Shown: piece after piece, positions 8,629-17,969 of the stretch
How positions within the stretch are numbered: the stretch's first letter is position 1
How the letters are laid out: the number at the start of each line of letters is the position of its first letter
Source: Shimia sp. Alg240-R146
Lineage (GTDB): Bacteria > Pseudomonadota > Alphaproteobacteria > Rhodobacterales > Rhodobacteraceae
Direction: 5' to 3'
NCBI RefSeq assembly: GCF_947331465.1
Contig: NZ_CAMZOK010000001.1
Coordinates: 806,001 to 870,000, forward strand
DNA length: 64,000 nucleotides
Notes under the pieces: generated by a model
Seen by the model: the letters and a program-made list of their open reading frames with translations, nothing else
Told to the model about the DNA's origin: nothing
Databases searched by the model: none
Program-made: the position numbers and the translations under genes

Positions 8629-10797
8629 TCAGGCGGCGCGGTTTTTTGACTGCTTGGCTGATGTGTCTGGCGTGCTTGCACCGGGTTTGTCGCGCAAACG
8701 GAAGCGGGACATAGCCTCGACCAGGTTCTGGGCCTCCGTGCGCAGGACCTGTCCGGCGGCGGATGTTTCTTCGAGCATCGCCGCGCTGTTCTGGCCGTCG
8801 CGGTCCAAAGACTCGACCGAACCGTTGACCTCGGTGAGGCTGGCGGACTGGTCCACAGTGTTTTCTGCGATGTCTTTGACCTTGCCCACAACCTGTTCAA
8901 CAGCACTTACGATGTCTTTCAAAGCATGGCTGTTTTGATCCATCAGCGCCGCGCCGTTGGTGACTTCGGTTGTTGAGCTTGCGATCAGTTCGGTGATTTC
9001 ATGCGCCGCATCAGAGGATCGTTGCGCCAGCGCGCGCACTTCGGAGGCGACCACGGCAAAACCGCGTCCAGCGTCGCCGGCTCGGGCTGCTTCAACGCCG
9101 GCGTTGAGGGCCAGCAGGTTGGTCTGGAAAGCCACGTCTTCGATCATATCAGTGATCTGGGAAATGGCGTCCGAACTGTCCTTGATGCGCTGCATGGCGG
9201 TCAGGCTGTCTTCGGCGATGCGACGGCTGTCGTTGGCTTTGCCCTGTGCCAGATCGACGTGTTCACGCGCAGATTGAGCGTTGGCTGCGGTGTCGCTGAC
9301 GGTTTCGCTGATGCTTTGCAGAGCAGCGGAAGTTTCCTCCAGTGAGGCTGCTGCCACTTCGCCGCGGCGAGAGGCATCGTCCACGGCTGACGCGATTTCG
9401 CGGGCCGTCCGGTTTAGGACGCTGCTGGAGTTTGTCAGCTGGCGCACCATGCCGTCGAGGCTGCCGTTGAGGTGGTCGATGGCCAGGGAGATGTCCTTGA
9501 AAACACCTTTCTGTCCTGCGGGCATCTGGTGGGTGAGGTCGCCGGTGGCAAGAATGCTGAGCGCCGACTTGATGTCGCCAAGGCCCTTTTCAGCGACCTC
9601 GCCAATCAGGTTCACACCGTGAGCCAGTTCGGTAAAGCTGTTTTCTTCTTTTGCGACGTCGATGCGCATGGAGAAGTCTCCGTCTGCGCAGGCTTCGATC
9701 ACGGCCGACACATCGTGCATGAGGGCCTGTTTTTGGATTTCCTCTTCGCGGCTCTGGGCGGCGACGTCAACAATGGCGCCGATTTCGCGAATGGAGGCTT
9801 TGGGCACGTCGACAGAGAAATCACCGGCGTTCAATTTCTTCAGGAAGATGTCCAGCGCGCGCAAAGGCCGGGCGATGGCCCGTGCCATGAGCAGTGAGCA
9901 GAGAACATAGAACAGCCCGCCGATTGAGCCGACAAGGACTGTGGTCTTGCGTGCGGAATGCGCCACGGCGGCGTCCTCGGCCTCAAGGATTGTGCGCACG
10001 GAACCGGCCGTTTCCATGATCGTTTTCATTGCGGGTTGGGATGCCGCAAAGGCTGCGGATACGCTGGTTCGGGTGGTCACTTCAACAGCTGTTTCCTCGG
10101 CGAAAGCGGTGAAGGCTAACTCATATTCGTCAAGCGCCTGATCAATTTTTGTCTTTTGCTCCGCTGAGTCGTAGAGAAATACTGGTAGGGCGCGGAACTC
10201 CTTGAGGCGTTGCAGAACGGCATCCACGTGTGCCTTGTCCTTGGTCAACATGAAGTCCTTTTCCGATTGGCGCGCGGTTAGGATCTTGGCGTGCAAAACC
10301 GGGACTTCGATGAATTTGAGCTCTGCCTCCACGGCACTAACCGCGGTGTTGAGGGCGCCGTGAAGGCCTTCTGTGGCTGTCAGGCCGAGGCGCCGATTGG
10401 ATGCTACCAAAGCGGCAAAGCTTTGGCCGTACTGATTGATGTGCTCCTGCAGCTCGGGGAGGGCCGCGGTGGCCTCCGCCATTTCAGGCAGTTCGTCTAG
10501 ATGGACCGACAGGTTTTCAAAGTCATTGGTCATCGCGTCCATCGTGGCCGCATGCCGGTCGATATACTTGGTGGTCTTGCGCAGAAGGAAGTCCTTCTCA
10601 TGACGCCTTGCCATGAGGAATTTGATTTGAAGTTCTTCTGTTTCCAAATTGATATTGTCGATCGCAAGAATGCGGTGCTGAGCAATGTCGCGCTGGTTAA
10701 AGGCGGTCATGGCGGTGCTGGCGATCACGAATAGGACCCCCAAGGCGAGGCCAATGATTGCAAACATGGCTAGACGGATTGAAATTTTCGTTTTCAT
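8629..10797 (-). CDS. Methyl-accepting chemotaxis protein with HBM-type sensor domain
   Basis: A chemoreceptor of 722 residues that should signal to CheA/CheW. Membrane segments lie at about 9-30 and 290-312. The long periplasmic part is all-helical with two copies of a shared motif (ARRHEKDFLL and ARQSEKDFML), the pattern of helical bimodular (HBM) ligand-binding domains. HAMP regions follow, then the signalling domain with its tip ([18 protein letters not shown]). There is no CheR-tethering pentapeptide at the C-terminus. No che genes are nearby, so it must work with a system elsewhere. It is divergent from the oxygenase gene at 11047. Confidence 0.93.
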   Translation of the reverse strand: MKTKISIRLAMFAIIGLALGVLFVIASTAMTAFNQRDIAQHRILAIDNINLETEELQIKFLMARRHEKDFLLRKTTKYIDRHAATMDAMTNDFENLSVHLDELPEMAEATAALPELQEHINQYGQSFAALVASNRRLGLTATEGLHGALNTAVSAVEAELKFIEVPVLHAKILTARQSEKDFMLTKDKAHVDAVLQRLKEFRALPVFLYDSAEQKTKIDQALDEYELAFTAFAEETAVEVTTRTSVSAAFAASQPAMKTIMETAGSVRTILEAEDAAVAHSARKTTVLVGSIGGLFYVLCSLLMARAIARPLRALDIFLKKLNAGDFSVDVPKASIREIGAIVDVAAQSREEEIQKQALMHDVSAVIEACADGDFSMRIDVAKEENSFTELAHGVNLIGEVAEKGLGDIKSALSILATGDLTHQMPAGQKGVFKDISLAIDHLNGSLDGMVRQLTNSSSVLNRTAREIASAVDDASRRGEVAAASLEETSAALQSISETVSDTAANAQSAREHVDLAQGKANDSRRIAEDSLTAMQRIKDSSDAISQITDMIEDVAFQTNLLALNAGVEAARAGDAGRGFAVVASEVRALAQRSSDAAHEITELIASSTTEVTNGAALMDQNSHALKDIVSAVEQVVGKVKDIAENTVDQSASLTEVNGSVESLDRDGQNSAAMLEETSAAGQVLRTEAQNLVEAMSRFRLRDKPGASTPDTSAKQSKNRAA

Positions 10798-10968
10798 GTC
10801 TTGGCAAGTCCTGATGCGTTCAGATTGACTAATTGGCTATCAGCGATTGGTTAAAAGTTTGTAGTTCGCTTTGCTGCATTGGTTTTTATGTGGTCAGATG
10901 GTCGCGTGCCTGTCAGTGATTTTTCCTTTGAGTTTCGGACTTTACGTAGCGGAATTCCTGCCAGGGAG

Positions 10969-10984
10969 TGGCAAACATTTGCCA
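10969..10984. promoter_or_regulatory. Perfect 7-2-7 palindrome, candidate operator
   Basis: TGGCAAA CA TTTGCCA lies in the 249-base gap between the divergent chemoreceptor and oxygenase genes, 63 bases before the oxygenase start. It has the form of a dimeric repressor site. The regulator is unknown. Confidence 0.5.
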
Positions 10985-11046
10985 GCGCAGCGGAGGCATC
11001 GGACAGTGAACTCGCTTCTTTTGAGGCCTTGCGGTAGGAGAAAGAC

Positions 11047-11667
11047 ATGAGCCAAACCGAATCCCTCTTTGTGACCCGTCTTTACCGTGCCCACTTGTCC
11101 GAATTCGGGCCTGAAATCGATGCATCGGAACTTGAAGCCTCTTGCTATTCCATCGCTGAAGACGATGAAGCCGGGCAAAACTGGTGTGAGGAAAAAGGCT
11201 ATCCTGGCTATACGTCTTATGCGTCCTTGACCGACCTGCCTTGGCGGTTCCCGATTTTTGCGGACATTGTCGCAGCACTGGACAAACATGTTGCCGCTTT
11301 CGTTGAAGATCTGGAATTTGATCTGGATGGACGCAGTCTGGTTTTGGAAGACCTTTGGATCAACATCTTGCCAGAAGGCGGGATGCACAGTTCGCATCTG
11401 CATCCGCATTCCGTGATCAGCGGCACGACATATGTGTCCATGCCGGAAGGCGCCAGCGCGCTCAAACTCGAAGACCCACGGTCGGGCCGGATGATGGCCG
11501 CACCGGTACGGCGCAGTGGCGCCCGGCGCGAACTTGAGCCGTTCATTTATGTCAAACCAGACGTGGGTGACGTGCTCCTATGGGAGAGCTGGCTTCGTCA
11601 CGAAGTGCCGATGAACATGTCCGAAGATGACCGCATCAGCGTGAGCTTTAACTACAAGTGGGAATGA
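11047..11667 (+). CDS. Putative 2-oxoglutarate/Fe(II)-dependent oxygenase (TIGR02466-like)
   Basis: A 206-residue protein whose second half has the double-stranded beta-helix oxygenase pattern: HLHPHSVISGTTYVSMP (117-133) supplies iron-binding histidines, GDVLLWESWLRHEVP (174-188) the distal His, and RISVSFNYKW (196-205) the Arg that would hold 2-oxoglutarate. This matches the group of small putative 2OG-Fe(II) oxygenases with unknown substrate. The start follows GTAGGAGAAAGAC. It is divergent from the chemoreceptor, with a palindrome in the shared gap. Confidence 0.75.
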   Translation: MSQTESLFVTRLYRAHLSEFGPEIDASELEASCYSIAEDDEAGQNWCEEKGYPGYTSYASLTDLPWRFPIFADIVAALDKHVAAFVEDLEFDLDGRSLVLEDLWINILPEGGMHSSHLHPHSVISGTTYVSMPEGASALKLEDPRSGRMMAAPVRRSGARRELEPFIYVKPDVGDVLLWESWLRHEVPMNMSEDDRISVSFNYKWE

Positions 11668-11790
11668 TCCCAGCCCATTTTCCGCGCAATTTGGCCGGAG
11701 AATTTTTTAAGACGTCGCCGATTTGCTTATGCCGCCCCAAGCGCGGTGGGTAGTGTCGTGCGCCCATTTTGGAAAATCGCGAGGAACGAC

Positions 11791-13371
11791 ATGACGGAAG
11801 AATCCGACTATGAAGCCGGACAGGACAATGTCCAAATTATGGGGTTGGACATCCACAACCCTGTGTTTGCAATTTCCGGACTCACGATCATCGCTTTTGT
11901 ATTTTTCTCGTTGGTGTTTCGTGAACAAGCCACCGAGTACTTTGGCGCTTTCCGCGTCTTCCTGACAAGTCGGTTCGACTGGGTGTTTCTGATAGTTTGC
12001 AACCTGTTTGTGGTCTTCTGTCTCCTGCTGATCGTCTCACCCTTTGGCAAAATTCGCCTTGGTGGTGATACGGCGAAACCAGACTTTGGCTTTGGTTCCT
12101 GGCTGGCAATGCTGTTTGCCGCTGGCATGGGCATCGGGCTGGTTTTCTGGGGCGTTGCGGAGCCCGTCGGCCACTATGAGGCCGCAATCGGCGGCATGAG
12201 TTTTGACGATGCTGGGGCACGCACCGATTGGTCGCCTTTGAGCGCGGCCGAGGGTGACACTGGCGCGGCACGCAATCTGGCGATGGCTTCAAGTATGTAT
12301 CACTGGGGTCTGCACCCCTGGGCGATCTATGCGGTTGTCGGCCTGTCCCTGGCGTTCTTCAGCTATAACCGCGGTCTGCCATTGACGATGCGGTCGGTGT
12401 TTTACCCGCTGTTGGGCAATGCAACGTGGGGGCCAGTGGGCCACGTGGTCGATATTCTCGCGGTATTTGCCACGATGTTTGGCCTAGCGACATCTTTGGG
12501 GCTGGGCGCAAGTCAGGCGCTGGCCGGGCTAAACTATCTGTTTGGTGTGCCGATTAATGATGGCATGAGCGTTCTGTTGATCGTGGCGATCACTGCAATT
12601 GCGTTGGTGTCTGTGGTGCTCGGCTTGGACAAAGGCGTGCGTCGTCTGTCGCAGGTCAACATGGTGCTCGCGGGTACCGTGCTTATGCTGGTTCTGGTAC
12701 TGGGGCCGACGCTGGCCGTTCTGTCGGGCTTCTTTAGCGGGCTTGCGGCGTACCTCACCGAATTGCCCCTGTTGGCCAATTGGGTGGGTCGTGAAGACAG
12801 CAACTTTGTGCAGGGCTGGACTACGTTTTACTGGGCATGGTGGATTTCTTGGTCACCTTTTGTCGGCATGTTTATCGCCCGTATCTCGCGTGGCCGCACT
12901 ATTCGTGAGTTCGTGTTCTGTGTTCTTATATTGCCGACAATTGTCGGATCCCTGTGGATGGCTGTGTTTGGAGGCGCTTCTATCGATCTGATCATTAGCG
13001 GCGCGGGCGCCCAGCTGAGCGAGGCCTCTGTTGATCTCAAGATGTTCAAACTGTTTGAAGCCTTGCCGATGACTGAACTTTTGTCGGTGGCTGGCATTGT
13101 GCTGGTCGTGGTGTTCTTTGTGACCTCGGCAGACTCAGGGGCTTTGGTGATTGATACGATCACCGCTGGTGGCAAGACAGGGTCTCCGACTCCGCAGCGG
13201 GTGTTCTGGTGCGTGCTGAACGGCGCGATTGCGATTGTGTTGCTTCTGGGCGGCGGACTCGGCGCGCTACAGGCGGCCTCTGTGGCCACGGGATTTCCGT
13301 TTGCCTTTGTCTTGGTCGCGATGGTTGTGTCCATCACACTTGGGTTGATCCAAGAGAGAAAGCGCGGCTGA
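11791..13371 (+). CDS. BCCT-family transporter (betaine/choline/carnitine type)
   Basis: A secondary transporter of 526 residues with about 12 membrane segments. Family marks are GMGIGLVFWGVAEP (about 112-125) and the Trp-rich substrate region (YWAWWISWSPFVGMF, about 346-360), then FVTSADSGALVIDTI. These transporters carry compatible solutes or related compounds such as betaine or DMSP; the substrate cannot be read from sequence. ATG 11791 was chosen because GAGGAA lies at ideal distance; an upstream GTG (11746) lacks one. It lacks the long cytoplasmic C-terminal tail that senses osmotic stress in BetP, so osmotic control is uncertain. Confidence 0.93.
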   Translation: MTEESDYEAGQDNVQIMGLDIHNPVFAISGLTIIAFVFFSLVFREQATEYFGAFRVFLTSRFDWVFLIVCNLFVVFCLLLIVSPFGKIRLGGDTAKPDFGFGSWLAMLFAAGMGIGLVFWGVAEPVGHYEAAIGGMSFDDAGARTDWSPLSAAEGDTGAARNLAMASSMYHWGLHPWAIYAVVGLSLAFFSYNRGLPLTMRSVFYPLLGNATWGPVGHVVDILAVFATMFGLATSLGLGASQALAGLNYLFGVPINDGMSVLLIVAITAIALVSVVLGLDKGVRRLSQVNMVLAGTVLMLVLVLGPTLAVLSGFFSGLAAYLTELPLLANWVGREDSNFVQGWTTFYWAWWISWSPFVGMFIARISRGRTIREFVFCVLILPTIVGSLWMAVFGGASIDLIISGAGAQLSEASVDLKMFKLFEALPMTELLSVAGIVLVVVFFVTSADSGALVIDTITAGGKTGSPTPQRVFWCVLNGAIAIVLLLGGGLGALQAASVATGFPFAFVLVAMVVSITLGLIQERKRG

Positions 13372-13393
13372 TATCCATCATTGTCTGAAGTGG

Positions 13394-13421
13394 AACCCGT
13401 GGCGGCAACGCCGCGGGTTTT
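13394..13421 (+). terminator. Terminator after the BCCT gene
   Basis: AACCCGTGGCG (13394-13404) pairs with CGCCGCGGGTT (13409-13419) around a GCAA loop, followed by TTTTG. Confidence 0.85.
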
Positions 13422-13536
13422 GTCGTTAAGTTTGTTTTGTTTCTTGCTTGAGCCTCTCATGCGGCTGGCTTTATTAAAGCTTTATTCAAGCCTTCGCGGG
13501 TCTTGAGTATGGGGAAACGGGAACTAACGGACCACA

Positions 13537-14439
13537 ATGAGAATTTTCAATTTGGCAGCGGGTTTCCTGCTGACTGTTGGCATGGCTGCACAAGCGCATG
13601 CTGACACAAACGTGTTTGGCGAGCTGGGGCTCGCCATTGATGGCTTTTCAGCGGGCGGCAACGGGGTGAACACCTCCGGTTTTCCGTTTGATGAGCCTGG
13701 GAACTTCAATGCTTTGAAGGCTATTGGCGAAGTGGGCGCGGTTTATGACACAGGCTTCGCCTGGTCGCTTTCGGCGAATTACAGTGCCACAGATGTTGGC
13801 AAGTTCAACAGTATCGGTGCGCCGACGAATGATGGCCCGGCAGGGGCATCGCAGGCCGTCATGACGCTGGGCTATTTGCAGCCGGACTATTTCGTTGGTG
13901 GCTTTGCCGGTCTGGGCGACGCGCGATTCATCGGCAGCGACAACGACCAGAACGCGACCTACCGTTTGGTAGGGGTGGGTGGTGCGTTTCAGGCCTCCCG
14001 TTGGAGCCACGGATTAAGCCTCAGCCTGATGGACGTGATCGAAACGGATGATCCAGAGACGCTGAGCGACACTGTTATTGTGAAAGTGCAAAGTGAATTC
14101 GCGCTTGGCACTGATACGCAGCTTGGCGTGTTTGCGACGTATCTTGAGGGCGAGATGGATTGGGATGGCGCGTTGGCGGATCCTGTTAATGGTGGCAGCT
14201 TTGGCGTCTACGTGCGCCACAAGCTAGGCCAAGTGGGAAAGAATCCTTTGTTGCTGGACGCAGGTGTGTCGCGTGTGATGCTGAATGAGGCACCGCCGTC
14301 TGCAGATCACAGCCTTTGGGCGACAAATCTGCATATCGGGTTCAGTGTGGTGTTCGGCAAGGGTACGCCATCCCTGATGCGGGTTGCCTCTGCGCCGGAC
14401 ATGACCACTGCGCAGATATTCAATCCGCTGTTGGATTGA
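13537..14439 (+). CDS. Exported protein, probable outer-membrane beta-barrel
   Basis: Has a signal peptide (MRIFNLAAGFLLTVGMAAQAHA, cleavage before DTNV). The mature part of about 278 residues alternates hydrophobic and polar residues with many Gly and aromatic residues (WSLSANYSATDVG, THGLSLSLMD-like strands, GVFATYLEGEMDWDG). That pattern suits an outer-membrane barrel, but it lacks a clear C-terminal aromatic residue, ending NPLLD. It has its own terminator at 14469. Not recognised as a named porin family; substrate unknown. Confidence 0.6.
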   Translation: MRIFNLAAGFLLTVGMAAQAHADTNVFGELGLAIDGFSAGGNGVNTSGFPFDEPGNFNALKAIGEVGAVYDTGFAWSLSANYSATDVGKFNSIGAPTNDGPAGASQAVMTLGYLQPDYFVGGFAGLGDARFIGSDNDQNATYRLVGVGGAFQASRWSHGLSLSLMDVIETDDPETLSDTVIVKVQSEFALGTDTQLGVFATYLEGEMDWDGALADPVNGGSFGVYVRHKLGQVGKNPLLLDAGVSRVMLNEAPPSADHSLWATNLHIGFSVVFGKGTPSLMRVASAPDMTTAQIFNPLLD

Positions 14440-14468
14440 TATCGACAAAACCCACTTGCTCTGAGTCC

Positions 14469-14498
14469 GCGCCGCCCCTCTTGGAGCGGCGCTTTTTG
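14469..14498 (+). terminator. Terminator after the barrel-like gene
   Basis: GCGCCGC (14469-14475) pairs with GCGGCGC (14486-14492), followed by T5. Confidence 0.88.
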
Positions 14499-14527
14499 TT
14501 CGCATTTCCACGACCAAAATTCGGTTC

Positions 14528-14565
14528 GTCCCAAATTCTCACGTATATGTCCCAAATTCTCACGT
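14528..14565. repeat. Two perfect 17-bp direct repeats with a 21-bp period
   Basis: GTCCCAAATTCTCACGT occurs at 14528-14544 and 14549-14565. The 21-bp period is two helix turns, so both copies face the same side of the DNA. They lie 74 bases before the start of a small exported protein and look like tandem activator or repressor sites. Confidence 0.7.
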
Positions 14566-14638
14566 TTTTGGCGCAAATCACTCCCATATCTCTTTCATCA
14601 AGGAAAACCAAACACCACAGATGAAAAGGACTTTCACA

Positions 14639-14887
14639 ATGATCACCAAATTCGCTTCCGCTGCCCTCGTCGTTGCTCTCTCCGCACCGCTGGCTTTCGC
14701 CTACCCAGCCGCTAATGCCGCCGCCGGTGGAGGAGAGCCGATCGTAACTGAAAGCTTTCAGGTCGCTGATACCGCTGGCATGGATCGCCGGCAGGATCGT
14801 CGCGACACGCGCCAAGATTGCCGCCAAGGCGAAGGTGCTGCTGGTGCCGACAAGCGGGACTGCAAACAAGACAGCCGTAACGGTTGA
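14639..14887 (+). CDS. Small exported Arg/Asp-rich protein
   Basis: ATG 14639 was chosen over ATG 14621 because AAGGA lies 8 bases before it. The product has 82 residues: a signal peptide (MITKFASAALVVALSAPLAFA), then a mature part of about 60 residues ending in a charged region (MDRRQDRRDTRQDC, then DKRDCKQDSRNG) with two Cys. It may be a small periplasmic protein that binds ions or partner proteins; nothing firmer can be said. Tandem 17-bp repeats lie upstream and a terminator follows, so it is probably a separately controlled single-gene unit. Confidence 0.65.
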   Translation: MITKFASAALVVALSAPLAFAYPAANAAAGGGEPIVTESFQVADTAGMDRRQDRRDTRQDCRQGEGAAGADKRDCKQDSRNG

Positions 14888-14915
14888 TACCAAAACACGT
14901 TCTACGGAAGGCTGG

Positions 14916-14950
14916 AGCCTCGCCCGATTGCTGGGCGGGGCTTTGGTTTT
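14916..14950 (+). terminator. Terminator after the small exported protein gene
   Basis: AGCCTCGCCC (14916-14925) pairs with GGGCGGGGCT (14933-14942, one G-U), then a broken T run (CTTTGGTTTT). Confidence 0.75.
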
Positions 14951-14981
14951 GCTTCATCTACTTTCTCGCTAGGGTATATCC

Positions 14982-16007
14982 ATGGATGAGGTGAAAAGCG
15001 TTCGGTTCGGGTACGTCAGCAAAATCTTGCGACGCCAATTGGGCTCGAACGTGACAGAAAAGTTGCTGATGGACGTAGGCTGGTACCCGACCGCCAAGAC
15101 GGGTGCGACAGTCTATCAGGAGGCGGCGCTTGTGCGCAGCGCCTGTTTGGCGGCTGATGATCCTACGCTGGGCGCGCAAGTCGGCTTGGCTTATCGGGAC
15201 GCGCGCACTCTGTCAGCTTACATTGGTGCAAATTCTGAAACGTTGCGACATGCGATCATTCAGGCTGCACGATTTTTCCAGTTGGCCGATCCGACCACGG
15301 TGTTTGAGCTTGCGAAGTCTGGCGATGGCGCGGTTCTGGCAGTGCATTCAACATTCGCGGACCTGCAATCCAACGCGCGATATCAGGAGTTTCTGGTATT
15401 TGGCGTTTTGGCCCGTTTGCAAACCATGGCGCGAAGCAAAATGAGGCCGAAAGAAGTTGTCTTCCGGCATAAAGGCACTGGCGATGTGCGCGCATATGAG
15501 CGGCTCGTGGGTTGTCCGGTACTGTTTGGCGCTGCGTTTAGCGGGCTAAAACTATCAGATGCCACTTTGGATGTGCCACTTACAGGATTTGACCCGGATT
15601 TGGTGGCGCATTTGACCGCTTTGGCGGAGGCGCAACTGTCAAACAAGGGCACACGGGATCAAAGCATGGTTGACCGTGTGGAGCGCATGCTGGTGGAAGC
15701 GTTGCCTGCGCGTTTTTTGAGTGCAGACGATGTCGCTGCGTCTTTAGGGACAACGCGCCGAACGTTGACACGCCGATTAAGTGCTGAAGGCACCAGTTTT
15801 CGCGCTCTGTGCAACGGCCTGCGGTTTCGTCTAGCGAAAGCATACTTGCTCGAAGGAAGGTCAGTTACCGAAACCGCTTTTCTGCTTGGCTACGGAGAGC
15901 AGGCAACCTTCTCCAGCGCGTTTCGCGTTTGGAGCGGAGCAAGCCCATCAGAATTCAGGGGTAGAGCACTGTCGAGCGGAACGTTTGGCCCTTTGTTTGA
16001 TTCATAG
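14982..16007 (+). CDS. AraC-family transcriptional regulator
   Basis: A DNA-binding regulator of 341 residues. The first 200 residues fit the alpha-helical arabinose-binding-like domain found in OruR/ArgR-type AraC proteins. The C-terminal AraC double helix-turn-helix spans about 240-330, with [22 protein letters not shown] as first helix pair and [25 protein letters not shown] as second. The start ATG follows AGGG by 8 bases. Its target is unknown; the BCCT, barrel and small exported protein genes upstream on the same strand are candidates. Confidence 0.9.
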   Translation: MDEVKSVRFGYVSKILRRQLGSNVTEKLLMDVGWYPTAKTGATVYQEAALVRSACLAADDPTLGAQVGLAYRDARTLSAYIGANSETLRHAIIQAARFFQLADPTTVFELAKSGDGAVLAVHSTFADLQSNARYQEFLVFGVLARLQTMARSKMRPKEVVFRHKGTGDVRAYERLVGCPVLFGAAFSGLKLSDATLDVPLTGFDPDLVAHLTALAEAQLSNKGTRDQSMVDRVERMLVEALPARFLSADDVAASLGTTRRTLTRRLSAEGTSFRALCNGLRFRLAKAYLLEGRSVTETAFLLGYGEQATFSSAFRVWSGASPSEFRGRALSSGTFGPLFDS

Positions 16008-16025
16008 AGGTCCGTCAACTTCCCC

Positions 16026-16054
16026 TTGCCATCCAGACGACTCCCCCGTATAGA
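16026..16054 (+). promoter_or_regulatory. Promoter of the rpmC (spc) segment
   Basis: TTGCCA (16026-16031), 17 bases, TATAGA (16049-16054). It gives a leader of about 115 bases before rpmC. Confidence 0.8.
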
Positions 16055-16174
16055 GCGCCATCTCGCGGATTCCGTTGTTACGGGATTCGTGTGTTTTATC
16101 ATTTGTCCATCAGGTCAAAAGGTAACCCTGCACATAACCCGGGGGCCTTCTGGTGTATGAGAAAGGAAGAGGCG

Positions 16175-16375
16175 ATGAACGCCAACGAACTGCGTGAAAA
16201 AACGCCGGATCAGCTTCGTGAAGAGCTGGCCAATCTGAAAAAAGAATCGTTCAACCTGCGTTTCCAACAGGCCACCGGCCAGATGGAAAACCCGGCCTTG
16301 ATCCGTGCAGCGCGTCGCAACGCTGCCCGTGTTAAGACTATCCTGAACGAAAAAGCCAAGTCGGCAGCAGAGTAA
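16175..16375 (+). CDS. rpmC: 50S ribosomal protein L29
   Basis: L29 lies near the tunnel exit beside L23. It has 66 residues; the start ATG 16175 ([14 protein letters not shown]) follows a strong AAGGAAGAGG site, although the frame is open further upstream. [19 protein letters not shown] and the helical hairpin are typical of the family. It is separated from rplP by an 8 kb block and has its own promoter. Confidence 0.97.
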   Translation: MNANELREKTPDQLREELANLKKESFNLRFQQATGQMENPALIRAARRNAARVKTILNEKAKSAAE

Positions 16376-16389
16376 TAGGAGCCTGATAG

Positions 16390-16620
16390 ATGCCCAAACG
16401 TATCCTGACTGGCACCGTTACTTCGGATGCCAACGCCCAAACAGTCACCGTTTCCGTAGAGCGTCGCTTTACGCACCCGGTTCTGAAGAAAACCATTCGT
16501 AAGTCCAAAAAGTACCGGGCTCACGATGAGAACAACGCCTACAAAGTAGGTGACAATGTTCGCATTATCGAATGCGCTCCGCGTTCGAAAACCAAACGCT
16601 GGGAAGTTCTGGAAGCTTAA
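16390..16620 (+). CDS. rpsQ: 30S ribosomal protein S17
   Basis: S17 is a primary 16S rRNA binder of OB fold. It has 76 residues with [21 protein letters not shown] and [18 protein letters not shown], the family core. It starts 14 bases after rpmC. A hairpin-rich gap of 96 bases separates it from rplN. Confidence 0.97.
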   Translation: MPKRILTGTVTSDANAQTVTVSVERRFTHPVLKKTIRKSKKYRAHDENNAYKVGDNVRIIECAPRSKTKRWEVLEA

Positions 16621-16663
16621 GAGCCGCAAGGCTCCCAAAGCGACTAGACTTAACAGTTAGTCG
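16621..16663 (+). other. Two consecutive hairpins between rpsQ and rplN
   Basis: GAGCC-GCAA-GGCTC starts directly after the rpsQ stop (16621-16634). CGACTA (16641-16646) then pairs with TAGTCG (16658-16663). There is no T run, so they are more likely processing or pausing structures than terminators. Confidence 0.6.
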
Positions 16664-16716
16664 AAACCCTGGGGATCTCGCCACGCATCGGCGCCCCATA
16701 GGTCGGGAGAAACCAC

Positions 16717-17085
16717 ATGATCCAGATGCAAACCAACCTGGATGTTGCTGACAACAGCGGCGCTCGCCGTGTTCAGTGCATTAAGGTTCTGGGTGGTTCC
16801 AAGCGTAAGTACGCATCCGTAGGCGACGTTATCGTTGTCTCGGTTAAGGAAGCCATTCCACGTGGTCGCGTAAAGAAAGGTGACGTCCGTAAGGCCGTCG
16901 TCGTACGCACCGCTAAAGAAGTCCGTCGTGAAGATGGCACAGCGATCCGTTTTGATCGCAACGCGGCTGTTATTTTGAACAACGCCAATGAGCCTGTAGG
17001 TACTCGTATCTTCGGCCCAGTTGTTCGTGAGCTGCGCGCCAAGAACTTCATGAAGATCATCTCGCTCGCGCCGGAGGTGCTGTAA
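16717..17085 (+). CDS. rplN: 50S ribosomal protein L14
   Basis: L14 forms an intersubunit bridge and is the docking point of the silencing factor RsfS. It has 122 residues, with [19 protein letters not shown] at the start and [16 protein letters not shown] at the end, as in the whole family. One base separates it from rplX. Confidence 0.98.
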   Translation: MIQMQTNLDVADNSGARRVQCIKVLGGSKRKYASVGDVIVVSVKEAIPRGRVKKGDVRKAVVVRTAKEVRREDGTAIRFDRNAAVILNNANEPVGTRIFGPVVRELRAKNFMKIISLAPEVL

Positions 17086-17086
17086 G

Positions 17087-17398
17087 ATGGCTGCTAAGCT
17101 GAAAAAAGGCGACAAGGTCGTCGTATTGGCCGGTAAGGACAAAGGCAAAGAGGGTTCTATCTCCTCTGTTGACCCCAAAGCCGGTAAAGCTGTTGTGGAA
17201 GGCATCAACATCGCCATCCGCCACACAAAACAAAGCCAGACCAACCAGGGCGGCCGCATCCCTCAGGCGATGCCTATCGAACTGTCTAATCTGGCTCTGC
17301 TGGACGCAAATGGCAAAGCCACACGCGTTGGCTTCCGTATGGAAGGCGACAAGAAAGTGCGTTTTGCCAAAACCACGGGGGACGTGATTGATGCTTGA
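17087..17398 (+). CDS. rplX: 50S ribosomal protein L24
   Basis: L24 starts 50S assembly and sits near the tunnel exit. It has 103 residues with the KOW motif near the front ([20 protein letters not shown]). Its last 8 bases overlap rplE. In E. coli the S8 repressor site lies at this junction; no such structure was recognised here. Confidence 0.98.
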   Translation: MAAKLKKGDKVVVLAGKDKGKEGSISSVDPKAGKAVVEGINIAIRHTKQSQTNQGGRIPQAMPIELSNLALLDANGKATRVGFRMEGDKKVRFAKTTGDVIDA

Positions 17399-17951
17399 TA
17401 CCGCAAACTACACCCCGCGTCTGAAGTCGCTGTATGCGGATTCCATCCGCGCCGCTCTCAAAGAAGAGTTCGGTTATTCAAACGACATGCAGATCCCGAA
17501 GCTGGAAAAGATCGTGCTGAACATCGGCTGTGGCCGTGCAGCCGTGAAAGACAGCAAGAAAGCCAAGTCGGCGCAGGCTGATCTGACCGCGATTGCGGGC
17601 CAGAAAGCTCTGACCACTGTTGCTAAGAACTCCATTGCCGGCTTCCGCGTTCGCGAAGGCATGCCAATGGGCGCCAAAGTAACACTGCGCGGCGACCGTA
17701 TGTACGAATTCCTCGATCGTTTGATCACCATTGCGATGCCTCGCATCCGCGACTTCCGTGGTGTGAACCCGAGCTTTGATGGCCGCGGCAACTTTGCCAC
17801 TGGCTTGAAAGAGCACATCGTATTCCCAGAAATCGACTTTGATAAAGTCGACGAAAACTGGGGCATGGATATCGTCATCGCCACCGATGCCAAAACCGAC
17901 GCTGAAGCGAAGAGCCTGTTGAAGCATTTCAACATGCCGTTCAACGCGTAA
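17391..17951 (+). CDS. rplE: 50S ribosomal protein L5
   Basis: L5 binds 5S rRNA and contacts P-site tRNA. It has 186 residues. ATG 17391 was taken as start; a TTG just before it is less likely. Family segments are [47 protein letters not shown] and the C-terminal [18 protein letters not shown]. It overlaps rplX, suggesting coupling. Confidence 0.98.
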   Translation: MLDTANYTPRLKSLYADSIRAALKEEFGYSNDMQIPKLEKIVLNIGCGRAAVKDSKKAKSAQADLTAIAGQKALTTVAKNSIAGFRVREGMPMGAKVTLRGDRMYEFLDRLITIAMPRIRDFRGVNPSFDGRGNFATGLKEHIVFPEIDFDKVDENWGMDIVIATDAKTDAEAKSLLKHFNMPFNA

Positions 17952-17969
17952 GCGCAGGAAGGATTAGAC

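Noticed and set aside
14528..14565. Direct repeats considered as a CRISPR array
   Set aside because: Only two copies with a 4-base interval and no cas genes; a regulator site is more likely.
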